Part shown: piece after piece, positions 36,381-45,203 of the stretch
Layout of the letters: each line of letters starts with the position of its first letter
Numbering within the stretch: the first letter of the stretch is position 1
NCBI RefSeq assembly: GCF_001297015.1
Contig: NZ_LIGE01000036.1
Span: 186,001 to 250,000, forward strand
Length of the DNA: 64,000 bases
Source: Pseudomonas sp. RIT-PI-r
GTDB lineage: Bacteria > Pseudomonadota > Gammaproteobacteria > Pseudomonadales > Pseudomonadaceae
Direction: 5' to 3'
Made by a program: the position numbers and the translations under genes
Notes under the pieces: generated by a model
Told to the model about the DNA's origin: nothing
Database searches by the model: none
Seen by the model: the letters and a program-made list of their open reading frames with translations, nothing else

Positions 36381-37130
36381 TTAGATTACCTTCGCTTCGT
36401 TCTTGAGTTTTTCAACCAGTTCAGCCACGGACTTGACCTTGATGCCTGCGCTGCGTGCCGCCGGCGCTTCGACTTTCAGGGTCTTGTTGGTGGAGGCGGT
36501 GGAAACGCCCAAAGCGTCCGGAGTCAGCACTTCGAGAGGCTTCTTCTTGGCTTTCATGATGTTTGGCAGAGACGCGTAGCGCGGCTCGTTCAAACGCAGG
36601 TCGGTGGTGACGATTGCAGGCAGTTTCAGCGAAACGGTCTGCGCGCCGCCGTCGATTTCGCGAGTCACGGCAACGCTGTCACCGGAGACTTCGACTTTCG
36701 AAGCGAACGTGCCCTGACCGTAGCCGCTCAGTGCCGCGAGCATCTGGCCGGTCTGGTTGTTGTCGCTGTCGATGGCCTGTTTGCCAAGGATCACCAGCTG
36801 CGGCTGTTCCTTGTCGACCACAGCCTTGAGCAGCTTGGCCACGGCGAGCGAGGTCAGATCTTCAGCGGATTCGACGAGGATGGCACGGTCGGCACCCAGA
36901 GCCAGTGCGGTACGCAGCTGCTCCTGAGCGGTGGTCGGGCCGATGGAGACGACGACGATTTCAGTCGCAACACCTTTCTCTTTCAGGCGTACGGCTTCTT
37001 CCACTGCGATTTCGCAGAACGGGTTCATCGACATCTTGACGTTGGCGAGATCGACGCCGGAATTGTCCGCCTTGACGCGAACCTTGACGTTGTAATCCAC
37101 AACGCGTTTGACAGCTACAAGAACCTTCAT
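36381..37130 (-). CDS. etfB: Electron transfer flavoprotein beta subunit
   Basis: EtfB (249 residues) forms the AMP-binding partner of EtfA. The family signature VAVKRVVDYNVKVRVK opens the protein, followed by MNPFCEIAVEEAVRLKE and the recognition-loop region RYASLPNIMKAKKKPLE near 190. It is the first gene of the etfBA operon; its promoter lies in the long shared region toward etfD. Confidence 0.96.
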   Translation of the reverse strand: MKVLVAVKRVVDYNVKVRVKADNSGVDLANVKMSMNPFCEIAVEEAVRLKEKGVATEIVVVSIGPTTAQEQLRTALALGADRAILVESAEDLTSLAVAKLLKAVVDKEQPQLVILGKQAIDSDNNQTGQMLAALSGYGQGTFASKVEVSGDSVAVTREIDGGAQTVSLKLPAIVTTDLRLNEPRYASLPNIMKAKKKPLEVLTPDALGVSTASTNKTLKVEAPAARSAGIKVKSVAELVEKLKNEAKVI

Positions 37131-37424
37131 GGATTCCTCGTTACTCTCCGGTGAAAAGAAAGTCGCCTAGGCGAACCTGGCGGTTGATGCTCATCGGGCC
37201 TACAAGGGCACCTCTAAAAACGCCGACTCGGCTCTGCAGGTGGATTCCCGATGTGAGGACCTGCGACCGTTCGTCAGTGGTGACCGACAAGTCATTGATC
37301 CTGACCCGGTGTAAAATGCGCGCCAGACTGCGCTGCGCATCACCTTTTACTGCCTGTGCCCTGTCTTTAGACGTGCTCTTGAAACCACCAGTCTGCCTAC
37401 GACGAGCGCAAAACCGCCCGTATC

Positions 37425-37450
37425 TTGACCGGAACGCCTATTCCGGTCAA
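37425..37450. repeat. Perfect inverted repeat in the etf control region
   Basis: The arms TTGACCGGAA and TTCCGGTCAA are exactly complementary around CGCCTA. There is no T-tract, so an operator is more likely than a terminator. TTGACC could also serve as a -35 for leftward transcription toward etfB. Confidence 0.6.
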
Positions 37451-37510
37451 TACAGCAAAATGACCATTCATAAGCCGCGCTTCTTTGATTTCTCTGGTCT
37501 GGAGCCGATT

Positions 37511-37524
37511 CAAACAAACGTTTG
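37511..37524. promoter_or_regulatory. Candidate PsrA binding site upstream of etfD
   Basis: CAAAC-N4-GTTTG matches the PsrA consensus (G/C)AAAC-N2-4-GTTT(G/C) and ends two bases before the -35 hexamer. PsrA is a TetR-family repressor released by long-chain acyl-CoAs, and etf genes have been reported among its targets (from memory). This fits an ETF pathway serving beta-oxidation. Confidence 0.65.
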
Positions 37525-37526
37525 TA

Positions 37527-37555
37527 TTGGACGCTAGGAGTGGTGTAGATATAAT
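37527..37555 (+). promoter_or_regulatory. Sigma70 promoter of etfD
   Basis: TTGGAC and a perfect TATAAT (37550-37555) are separated by exactly 17 bases. The start site should be near 37562, giving a leader of about 120 bases before the GTG. Confidence 0.8.
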
Positions 37556-37682
37556 GCGCCGCCTAGAGAGAAAGGTGGTTTGCCCATTATTACCCTTGAC
37601 GTTAACGTAAAGGCAATAACGGATCGACACCGAACCTCCAAATTAGAAAAAAAACTGTTGAGCCTTGAGTAGGAGATAGCCT

Positions 37683-39347
37683 GTGGAACGCGAATACATG
37701 GAATTCGACGTGGTCATCGTCGGTGCCGGCCCCGCTGGCCTGTCCGCCGCCTGCCGTCTGAAGCAGAAGGCCGCCGAAGCCGGTAAGGAAATCAGCGTCT
37801 GCGTGGTCGAAAAAGGCTCCGAAGTCGGCGCACACATCCTCTCCGGCGCCGTGTTCGAACCACGCGCTCTGAATGAACTGTTCCCGGACTGGAAAGAACT
37901 TGGCGCGCCACTGAACACGCCTGTCACCCGCGACGATATTTTCGTGCTGAAAAACGCCGACAGCGCGCAGAAGATTCCTGACCTCTTTGTGCCCAAAACC
38001 ATGCACAACGAAGGCAACTACATCATCTCCCTCGGCAACCTGTGCCGCTGGCTGGCCCAGCAAGCCGAAAACCTCGGTGTAGAAATCTACCCGGGCTTCG
38101 CCGCTCAGGAAGCGCTGATCGACGAGCAAGGCGTGGTGCGCGGGATCATCACCGGTGATCTGGGCGTCGACCGCGAAGGCAACCCGAAAGAAGGCCTGTA
38201 CACCCCCGGCATGGAGCTGCGTGGCAAGTACACGCTGTTCGCCGAAGGCTGCCGTGGCCACATCGGCAAGCAACTGATCAAGCGCTACAACCTCGACAGC
38301 GATGCCGACGCTCAGCACTACGGCATCGGCCTGAAAGAAATCTGGGAAATCGACCCGGCCAAACACCGGCCAGGCCTGGTGGTGCACACTGCCGGTTGGC
38401 CGCTGGACATCATGGGCACCGAGAACACCGGCGGCTCGTTCCTTTATCACCTGGAAAACAACCAGGTGGTGGTCGGTCTGATCGTTGACCTGTCCTACAG
38501 CAACACTTACCTGTCGCCGTTCGACGAATTCCAGCGCCTCAAGCACCACCCGGTGCTGGCTCAGTACCTGGAAGGCGGCAAACGCATCAGCTACGGCGCC
38601 CGCGCAATCTGCAAAGGTGGCCTGAACTCGCTGCCGAAAATGGTCTTCAAGGGCGGCGCACTGATCGGTTGCGACCTCGGCACCCTGAACTTCGCCAAGA
38701 TCAAAGGCAGCCACACCGCGATGAAGTCCGGCATGCTCGCCGCTGAATCGGTAGCTGACGCACTGTTCGCTGAAAAGGACGGCACTGAAGAACTGACCAC
38801 TTATGTGGACGCGTTCAAGAAGAGCTGGCTCTACGACGAACTCTTCGCCAGCCGCAACTTCGGCCCGGCGATCCACAAGTTCGGCGCCATCGTCGGCGGC
38901 GGTTTCAACTGGCTGGACCAGAACATCTTCGGCGGCAAACTGCCGTTCACTCTGCACGACACCAAGCCGGATTACGCTTGCCTCAAGCTCGCGGCCGACT
39001 GCAAGAAGATCGACTATCCGAAGCCGGACGGCAAACTCAGCTTCGACAAACTCAGCTCGGTTTTCATCTCTGGTACCAACCACGAAGAAGAACAGCCGTG
39101 CCACCTGAAGCTGACCGACCCAAGCATCCCGATCAGCAAAAACCTGCCGTTGTACGACGAACCGGCGCAGCGCTACTGCCCGGCCGGCGTGTACGAAGTG
39201 ATCACCAAGGAAGACGGCGAGAAGCGCTTCCAGATCAACGCCCAGAACTGCGTGCACTGCAAGACCTGTGACATCAAGGACCCTTCGCAGAACATCACCT
39301 GGGTCACGCCGGAAGGCGCCGGCGGCCCGACTTATCCGAATATGTAA
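37683..39347 (+). CDS. etfD: Electron transfer flavoprotein-ubiquinone oxidoreductase
   Basis: This 554-residue membrane-associated flavoprotein passes electrons from reduced ETF to ubiquinone. It has the FAD motif VIVGAGPAGLSAA near the N-terminus, the quinone-binding region in the middle, and a C-terminal 4Fe-4S site (YCPAGVYE and NCVHCKTCDI). I prefer the GTG at 37683 (MEREYMEFDVV): AGGAG lies seven bases upstream, whereas the inner ATG at 37698 has none. The promoter and a candidate PsrA box are described separately. A terminator follows. Confidence 0.95.
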   Translation: MEREYMEFDVVIVGAGPAGLSAACRLKQKAAEAGKEISVCVVEKGSEVGAHILSGAVFEPRALNELFPDWKELGAPLNTPVTRDDIFVLKNADSAQKIPDLFVPKTMHNEGNYIISLGNLCRWLAQQAENLGVEIYPGFAAQEALIDEQGVVRGIITGDLGVDREGNPKEGLYTPGMELRGKYTLFAEGCRGHIGKQLIKRYNLDSDADAQHYGIGLKEIWEIDPAKHRPGLVVHTAGWPLDIMGTENTGGSFLYHLENNQVVVGLIVDLSYSNTYLSPFDEFQRLKHHPVLAQYLEGGKRISYGARAICKGGLNSLPKMVFKGGALIGCDLGTLNFAKIKGSHTAMKSGMLAAESVADALFAEKDGTEELTTYVDAFKKSWLYDELFASRNFGPAIHKFGAIVGGGFNWLDQNIFGGKLPFTLHDTKPDYACLKLAADCKKIDYPKPDGKLSFDKLSSVFISGTNHEEEQPCHLKLTDPSIPISKNLPLYDEPAQRYCPAGVYEVITKEDGEKRFQINAQNCVHCKTCDIKDPSQNITWVTPEGAGGPTYPNM

Positions 39348-39365
39348 GTCGAAACGCTGAACACC

Positions 39366-39391
39366 AAGGCTCCCGAAACGGGGGCCTTTTT
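39366..39391 (+). terminator. Intrinsic terminator of etfD
   Basis: AAGGCTCCCG pairs with CGGGGGCCTT around AAA and runs into TTTTT. Confidence 0.88.
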
Positions 39392-39421
39392 GTTGCCCAC
39401 GATTCCGCTAGCAACACAAAT

Positions 39422-39517
39422 CCCTGTGGGAGCTGGCTTGCCAGCGATGGGGCCGTGTCAAACGACATCACGGCAAACTGAACCACCGCTATCGCTGGCA
39501 AGCCAGCTCCCACAGGG
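39422..39517. repeat. Intergenic hairpin repeat (GGGAGCTGGCTTGCCAGCGAT type)
   Basis: Arms of 27 bases (39422-39448 and 39491-39517) are perfectly complementary. A second copy is at 56621-56709. It lies between the convergent etfD and AraC genes. Confidence 0.9.
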
Positions 39518-39530
39518 AGTGTGTAAATCC

Positions 39531-40421
39531 TCAGGCGGCGCGCTCGTCACCCGGGCTGCGCTCGAAGTAGCGCTTGTATTCGCGGCTGAACTGCGACGTA
39601 CTCTGATACCCGACCCGATGCGCCACCTGCGCCACGCCCAAGCCCTCCGCCACCAGCAACGTCTGCGCCTTCAACAACCGCAAACGCTTCAGATACTGCA
39701 CCGGCGACAACAACGTGCTGCGTTTGAAATGCTCATGAAAGGTCGACACGCTCATGTTCGCGCAACCGGCCAGCGTCTCGACATTCAATGGCTCGGTGTA
39801 ATGCGCATGCAGATGACTGATCGACGCCGCCACCCGCGCAAACTGCCCCTGCTGCTCGACCAACGCGCGCAACACGTCGGCCTGCGGCCCGCGCAACGCG
39901 ACAAACAACAATTCCCTTACCCGCGCCGGCCCGAGAATCTGGCATTCCAGCGGATCGTGCAGGCAGCTCAGCAAGCGCTCGACACAACCGCGCATGTCAT
40001 CGTCGAGCACCACCGAAGTCATCGACTCCGGCGTCTGCGCCGGAATATGCCGCCCCGGCGCCAGGCCCATGGCCAGCACCAACTCACCGAGCAACACCCG
40101 ATCTATCGCCACCGACACCCCGAGCAACGGCGCATCCGGCAAGGCAAACGTCTCGCACTCGAACGGCACCGGCAGCGCCTGAATCAGGTAATGCCCAGCG
40201 CCATACTCCATCGTGCGCGGCCCAAGGAATGCCAGTTTACTGCCCTGGGCGATGATCATCAGGCTCGGTTCATAAATGTGCGGGCCACGGGCAACGTCGC
40301 AACTGGCGCGCAACACTTGCACACCGGGCAACCCGGTCGGGGAATAACCATCGCGCAGCGCCAACGGCTCGATCAACGAAACCAGCCGGGCATTGGCATC
40401 AAGATGACGGGTTAATTGCAT
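39531..40421 (-). CDS. AraC-family regulator (AraC_N type, YqhC-like)
   Basis: The 296-residue activator has an N-terminal AraC_N sensor domain (about 25-180, EPSLMIIAQGSKLAFLG) and two C-terminal helix-turn-helix motifs (about 195-290: LAGCANMSVSTFHEHFK and VAHRVGYQSTSQFSREYKR). Regulators with this sensor domain, such as YqhC, usually control an adjacent oxidoreductase. It is divergent from the alcohol dehydrogenase gene with 191 bases between the starts, so it is the likely regulator of that gene. Confidence 0.88.
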   Translation of the reverse strand: MQLTRHLDANARLVSLIEPLALRDGYSPTGLPGVQVLRASCDVARGPHIYEPSLMIIAQGSKLAFLGPRTMEYGAGHYLIQALPVPFECETFALPDAPLLGVSVAIDRVLLGELVLAMGLAPGRHIPAQTPESMTSVVLDDDMRGCVERLLSCLHDPLECQILGPARVRELLFVALRGPQADVLRALVEQQGQFARVAASISHLHAHYTEPLNVETLAGCANMSVSTFHEHFKRSTLLSPVQYLKRLRLLKAQTLLVAEGLGVAQVAHRVGYQSTSQFSREYKRYFERSPGDERAA

Positions 40422-40612
40422 TAAAACTCTTCACTGAAAATATGGCGGAAAAAGGGATAAAAGCATCATCGCAGATCCTTTTGCCAATACGACCGATCAA
40501 ACCCGCATCCCGGAGGATTAGGCATGAGACCCGGAGGAATCGTCATGGCCGAGCGGTCAGTCGGCGCCCAGAATGCGCCGCCTCACTTGTTCCTGCTTTT
40601 GCGAGGTTTCAC

Positions 40613-41665
40613 ATGTACACCGCCATCGGCTATGCCGCCCAATCGGCCACCACCCCCCTCGCCCCGATGAAGTTCGAACGTCGCAGCCCGCGCGCCGACG
40701 ACGTCGCCATCGAAATCCTCTACTGCGGCGTCTGCCACTCCGACATCCACCAGGCCCGTAACGAATGGGGCATCGCTGTTTACCCGCTGATGCCCGGCCA
40801 CGAGATCGTCGGAAAAGTCACCGCGATCGGTGCGAATGTCACTAAACACAAAGTAGGCGATCTGGTCGGGGTTGGCTGCATGGTCGACTCCTGCCGCACC
40901 TGCGAAGCCTGCCAGTCGAACCTTGAGCAATACTGCCTCGAAGGCCCGACCATGACCTACGCCACCCCGGATCGGGTCGATAGCAGCAACACCATGGGCG
41001 GTTATTCGGACAGCATCGTGGTCAGCGAACACTTTGTCGTGCGCATCCCGGAAAGACTCGCATTGGCCAGCGCGGCACCGATTCTCTGCGCTGGCATCAC
41101 CACCTACTCGCCGCTCAAGCACTACGGCGTCAAGGCCGGCGACAAGGTCGGAATCCTCGGCATGGGTGGCCTCGGCCACATGGGCATCAAGTTTGCCAAA
41201 GCCATGGGCGCTGAAGTGACGTTGTTTACCCGCTCAGCGAGCAAAGCTGAAGAAGGTCGTCGTCAGGGTGCCGATCACGTGATCGTTTCCACCGACGCCG
41301 AGCAGATGAAAGCCGCTGCCGGTTACTTCGACTTCCTGCTCGACACCATTCCAGTGCAGCACGATCTCAACCCGTACCTCGACACCCTGCGCTTCGATGG
41401 AGTGCACATTCTGGTTGGCCTGATCGAACCGATCGATCCGCCAGTGCACGCCGGCAAACTGGTGATGAGCCGTCGCGTATTGGCCGGTTCATTGATCGGT
41501 GGCGTCGCTGAAACCCAGGAAGTGCTGGACTTCTGCGCCGAGCACAACATCACCTGCGACATCGAAATGCTCGACATCCGCCAGATCAACGAGGCTTATG
41601 CGCGCATGATCGCCGGCGACGTGAAGTACCGTTTCGTGATCGACATGGCGACGCTCAAGGTTTAA
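40613..41665 (+). CDS. Zinc-dependent NAD(P) alcohol dehydrogenase (CAD/YahK group)
   Basis: The 350-residue enzyme should reduce aldehydes. The catalytic zinc site is shown by CGVCHSDIH (near residue 38) and GHEIVGKV (near 63), the structural zinc by the closely spaced cysteines CRTCEACQSNLEQYC (near 92-107), and the cofactor site by GMGGLGHMGIKFAKAMG. YahK-type members prefer NADPH and broad aldehydes. The ATG at 40613 has GAGG six bases upstream. The stop overlaps the stop of the convergent IclR gene by four bases. Confidence 0.9.
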   Translation: MYTAIGYAAQSATTPLAPMKFERRSPRADDVAIEILYCGVCHSDIHQARNEWGIAVYPLMPGHEIVGKVTAIGANVTKHKVGDLVGVGCMVDSCRTCEACQSNLEQYCLEGPTMTYATPDRVDSSNTMGGYSDSIVVSEHFVVRIPERLALASAAPILCAGITTYSPLKHYGVKAGDKVGILGMGGLGHMGIKFAKAMGAEVTLFTRSASKAEEGRRQGADHVIVSTDAEQMKAAAGYFDFLLDTIPVQHDLNPYLDTLRFDGVHILVGLIEPIDPPVHAGKLVMSRRVLAGSLIGGVAETQEVLDFCAEHNITCDIEMLDIRQINEAYARMIAGDVKYRFVIDMATLKV

Positions 41666-42465
41666 ATCTTCAGACCGAGCTCCGCCGAGAGCCGGGCTGT
41701 GACCCCTTTGATCAGGGGAATCAGCTCGGCCATTTTTTCCAGCGGCATGTACGGCACGGTACTGGCGATACTGATCGCCGCCACGATGCCCTTGCTCGCA
41801 TCGCGAATCGGCGCCGCCACACAGCGGATCGACGGTTCGTTGTCTTCCAGATCGAACGCGTAGCCACCGGCGACGTACTCGGTCATGCGCTGCTCAAGCT
41901 GTTCCCACGACTGCTGGGGATGCTGCGGCCAGAACTGACTTTTCCCACCTGCGGGCAGACTGATGTCGTACAGACGCTGCCAATCTTTCGGCGAGTCATC
42001 GAGCATCAACGCCTTACCGATCCCGGTGCGCGCCAACGGCATGCGATGGCCGACCCGCGAGCGCATTTCCGGGCCATTGCGCCCCGGGTTCTTCAGCAGA
42101 TACAGCACTTCATCGCCCTCACGAATCCCTAAGTGCACGGTGTCGCCGGTCAATGCCGACAATTCGTCCAGATACGGCCCGGCCAGGGTCACCAGCGGCA
42201 ATTCCTCGCGCGCCTGAAACCCTAGTTCTATCAGCTTCGGCCCGAGCAGGTAACCGACTTGCGGCACCACGCGCAGGTAGCGTTCATCGACCAGACAACT
42301 GGCCAGACGATGGGTGGTGCTGCGAGTGGTGCCGATCAGCCGGGCAATCTCCTTGAGATCACGGGCGCCACTGGCCACCGCTTGCACCACTCCGAGGCCG
42401 CGCAACAGCGTCTGCGTGCCGGTGGGTGCGGCGTCCTTGGTTTTTTCCGGGGCGTCTTCCTGCAT
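41662..42465 (-). CDS. IclR-family regulator of the galactonate region
   Basis: The 267-residue protein has an N-terminal winged helix (about 15-75, KEIARLIGTTRSTTHRLASC) and an IclR effector domain (about 90-260). Its position next to the galactonate transporter and dgo genes, on the same strand, suggests it controls them, and the candidate operator upstream of dgoK would be its site. The ATG at 42465 follows AAGG by six bases; the 13-residue-longer start at 42504 lacks a site. The assignment to the dgo operon is inference from position. Confidence 0.85.
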   Translation of the reverse strand: MQEDAPEKTKDAAPTGTQTLLRGLGVVQAVASGARDLKEIARLIGTTRSTTHRLASCLVDERYLRVVPQVGYLLGPKLIELGFQAREELPLVTLAGPYLDELSALTGDTVHLGIREGDEVLYLLKNPGRNGPEMRSRVGHRMPLARTGIGKALMLDDSPKDWQRLYDISLPAGGKSQFWPQHPQQSWEQLEQRMTEYVAGGYAFDLEDNEPSIRCVAAPIRDASKGIVAAISIASTVPYMPLEKMAELIPLIKGVTARLSAELGLKI

Positions 42466-42526
42466 ATCCAGCCTTTTACCGTTGAGCGAAGGAACGGGCG
42501 GCATTATGGTCGCCCGACGCAGACCA

Positions 42527-43837
42527 CTACAACTCGATACGCTCGACCTTGCCGACCAGCAGCACGTAGGACAGTGCACCGATCAAGGCGAGCACCGCGA
42601 TATAGGTGATCGCCGGCGCGAACGAATCGCCGCTGGCAAGGAAACCGATCACGATCGGCGTGGCAATTGCCGACAGGTTGCCGATGAAGTTGAACACCCC
42701 GCCGGTCAGGCCAAGCAAGCGTGCCGGCGCCAACGTCGAGACCAGCGACCAAGTGATCGAAGCCAGACCGTTGCCGAAAAACGCCAGCGCCAGAAAGGCA
42801 ATCACCAGCGGCGTCGACTCAACGAAGTTGGCGCCGATGATCGAGGTGGAAATCAGCAGCCCGCCAATGATCGGCAACTTGCGCGCAAAACCGACCGTGT
42901 AGCCGCGCCGAATCAGGAAGTCTGAAAAGAACCCCGAACACAGCACGCCGACGAACGCGGCGAGGAACGGCAGCGACGCCAGCAGGCCGGACTTGATGAA
43001 GTCCATGCCACGATATTTCACCAGATACGTCGGGAACCACGTGAGGAAAAACCACAGCGTCGAGTTCAGGCAGAACTGGCCGAGGTAGATGCCCCACAAC
43101 TTGCGTTTGGTCAGCACGATGCCCAAGTCGGTCCAGCTGAATTTGGCTTTGACCTTGGCCGTTTCCTGCTGAATATCAACCAGACCACCGCCCTCGCGGA
43201 TCAGATCGATTTCCGCTTCGTTGGCGCCTTTGAAATCCCGTGGCTCGCGATACACCGCGTACCAGATCGCCGCCCAGATGATGCCTACCGCGCCGGTCGC
43301 GACGAACACCATGTGCCAGCCGAATTCGTGTTGCAGCCAAGCCAGAACCGGGGTGAGGAATGCCAGACCGACGAACTGCCCTGACGTGTAGAAACCGATG
43401 GCCGTGGCGCGCTCGCGCTCGGGAAACCAGGTTGTCACCACGCGGCTGTTGATCGGGTAAGCCGGGGCTTCCAGCGCACCGACCGCCATCCGCAGCACAA
43501 ACAACGCGATGAAACTGGCAGCGAAACCGAGCATCACCGTGGCCACAGACCACAACAACAAAGCGACGCTGTAAAGAATGCGCGGCGGCACGCGGTCGAC
43601 CAGCCAGCCACCGGGGATCTGCATGGCGGCGTAGGTCCAGCCGAACGCAGAGAAAATCAGGCCGACGTGAATCGGATCGATGCCCAGCTCACTGGTCAGC
43701 GCTGGCGCGGCAATCGACAGGTTGCTGCGGTCGAGGTAGTTGATGACCACGGTGATAAACAGCAACACCATGATGAAAAACCGCTTGCGGCTGGGCGTGA
43801 CTAAAGACGCCTGCCCGGTGAGGGTTTGCGGTTGCAT
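42527..43837 (-). CDS. dgoT: MFS transporter, probable D-galactonate importer
   Basis: The 436-residue protein has twelve membrane helices and the sugar-acid:H+ symporter layout of the GudP/DgoT/ExuT group: NYLDRSNLSIAAPAL in helix 1 and GWLVDRVPPRI after helix 2. Position between the galactonate dehydratase and the IclR gene supports D-galactonate as substrate. It begins 171 bases after the dgoD stop with a repeat hairpin in between, so it may be partly separate from dgoKAD. Confidence 0.88.
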   Translation of the reverse strand: MQPQTLTGQASLVTPSRKRFFIMVLLFITVVINYLDRSNLSIAAPALTSELGIDPIHVGLIFSAFGWTYAAMQIPGGWLVDRVPPRILYSVALLLWSVATVMLGFAASFIALFVLRMAVGALEAPAYPINSRVVTTWFPERERATAIGFYTSGQFVGLAFLTPVLAWLQHEFGWHMVFVATGAVGIIWAAIWYAVYREPRDFKGANEAEIDLIREGGGLVDIQQETAKVKAKFSWTDLGIVLTKRKLWGIYLGQFCLNSTLWFFLTWFPTYLVKYRGMDFIKSGLLASLPFLAAFVGVLCSGFFSDFLIRRGYTVGFARKLPIIGGLLISTSIIGANFVESTPLVIAFLALAFFGNGLASITWSLVSTLAPARLLGLTGGVFNFIGNLSAIATPIVIGFLASGDSFAPAITYIAVLALIGALSYVLLVGKVERIEL

Positions 43838-43893
43838 GGGGAGAGCCTCTTTTTATGTTTATTGAGGTCGGCCTGAGGCCTTGCACAAATCCC

Positions 43894-43981
43894 TGTAGGA
43901 GTGAGCCTGCTCGCGATAGCGTTTTGTCTGGCACAGACATGCTGGATGACACACCGAATCGCGAGCAGGCTCACTCCTACA
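43894..43981. repeat. Intergenic hairpin repeat inside the dgo cluster
   Basis: Arms TGTAGGAGTGAGCCTGCTCG... (43894-43917) and its exact complement (43958-43981). It has the same arm sequence as 15037-15102 in the opposite orientation. It separates dgoD from the transporter gene. Confidence 0.88.
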
Positions 43982-44008
43982 TTTGAACTGTGTTGAGTCA
44001 GAGACAAA

Positions 44009-45157
44009 TCACCACTCGGCAAAGCTGCCATCGGCGTGGCGCCAGATCGGGTTGCGCCAGCGATGCCCGACTGCCGCACGCTCGATCACGTATTCCTCGT
44101 TGATCTCGATGCCCAACCCCGGCCCGTTCGGAATCTTCACGAAGCCTTTGTCGTAATCGAACACCCGTGGATCTTTCACATAGTCGAGCAGGTCGTTGCT
44201 CTCGTTGTAATGGATGCCCAGGCTTTGCTCCTGGATAAACGCGTTGTAGCAAACGGCGTCCAGTTGCAAACACGCCGCCAGCGCAATCGGCCCCAGCGGG
44301 CAATGCAGCGCCAGCGCGACGTCGTAGGCTTCGGCCATGTTGGCGATCTTGCGGGTTTCGGTGATACCACCGGCGTGGGAAGCGTCCGGCTGAATGATGT
44401 CGACGTAGCCTTCGCTCAACACCCGTTTAAAGTCCCAACGCGAAAACAGTCGCTCGCCGAGGGCAATCGGCGTGCTGGTCAACGGCGCCAACTCTTTCAA
44501 CGCTTCGTAGTTTTCGCTCAACACCGGTTCTTCGATGAACATCAGTTTGTACGGGTCGAGCTCCTTCATCAGCACCTTGGCCATCGGCTTGTGCACGCGG
44601 CCATGGAAGTCGACGCCGATGCCGACGTTCGGCCCAACCGCATCACGCACGGCGGCAACGTTGGCCAGCGCCAGATCGACTTTTTCAAAGGTATCGAGGA
44701 ATTGCAGTTCTTCGGTGCCGTTCATTTTCACCGCGGTGAAGCCACGGCTCACCGCCTCTTGCGCCGCACGCGCAGTGTCGGCCGGACGGTCGCCGCCGAT
44801 CCACGAATACACACGAATCTTGTCGCGCACCTGACCACCGAGCAGATCGCTCACCGACACCCCGAGGGCCTTGCCCTTGATGTCCCACAGTGCCTGATCG
44901 ATACCGGCCAGCGCGCTCATGTGGATCGCGCCGCCACGGTAGAAACCGCCGCGATACAGCACCGTCCAGATGTCCTCGATGTTGCGTGGGTCTTTGCCGA
45001 TCAGGTAGTCGGACAATTCTTCGACGGCAGCGGCAACGGTGTGCGCGCGCCCTTCAACCACAGGCTCGCCCCAACCGGTCACGCCCTCGTCGGTTTCGAC
45101 CTTGAGGAAGCACCAGCGCGGCGGGACGATGAAGGTGGTGAGTTTGGTGATTTTCAT
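44009..45157 (-). CDS. dgoD: D-galactonate dehydratase
   Basis: DgoD (382 residues) of the enolase superfamily converts D-galactonate to 2-dehydro-3-deoxy-galactonate. Metal ligands and catalytic bases are seen in order: FTAVKMNGT (Lys region), GVDFHGRVHKP, FIEEPVL, IALGERLFSR, and a late general acid-base in LALHCPLGP. The N-terminus KITKLTTFIVPPRWCFLKVE is typical. The start at 45157 gives the family length. It is the third gene after dgoK and dgoA. Confidence 0.95.
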   Translation of the reverse strand: MKITKLTTFIVPPRWCFLKVETDEGVTGWGEPVVEGRAHTVAAAVEELSDYLIGKDPRNIEDIWTVLYRGGFYRGGAIHMSALAGIDQALWDIKGKALGVSVSDLLGGQVRDKIRVYSWIGGDRPADTARAAQEAVSRGFTAVKMNGTEELQFLDTFEKVDLALANVAAVRDAVGPNVGIGVDFHGRVHKPMAKVLMKELDPYKLMFIEEPVLSENYEALKELAPLTSTPIALGERLFSRWDFKRVLSEGYVDIIQPDASHAGGITETRKIANMAEAYDVALALHCPLGPIALAACLQLDAVCYNAFIQEQSLGIHYNESNDLLDYVKDPRVFDYDKGFVKIPNGPGLGIEINEEYVIERAAVGHRWRNPIWRHADGSFAEW

Positions 45158-45203
45158 CTTTTTGTCTCTCTTATAGATGCAGCGCACGCAGCGCCAAAAA
45201 GTC

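Larger units (their letters stand above)
37131..37682. promoter_or_regulatory. Divergent etfBA/etfD control region
   Basis: This 552-base gene-free region holds, from right to left, an etfD promoter with a PsrA-type box, a perfect 10-bp-arm inverted repeat (37425-37450), and presumably the etfBA promoter. I see no ORF with initiation signals. The length is unusual for the operon pair. Confidence 0.7.

Noticed and set aside
35586..39257. Long ORFs opposite etfA, etfB and etfD
   Set aside because: They are shadows of three confidently identified genes.
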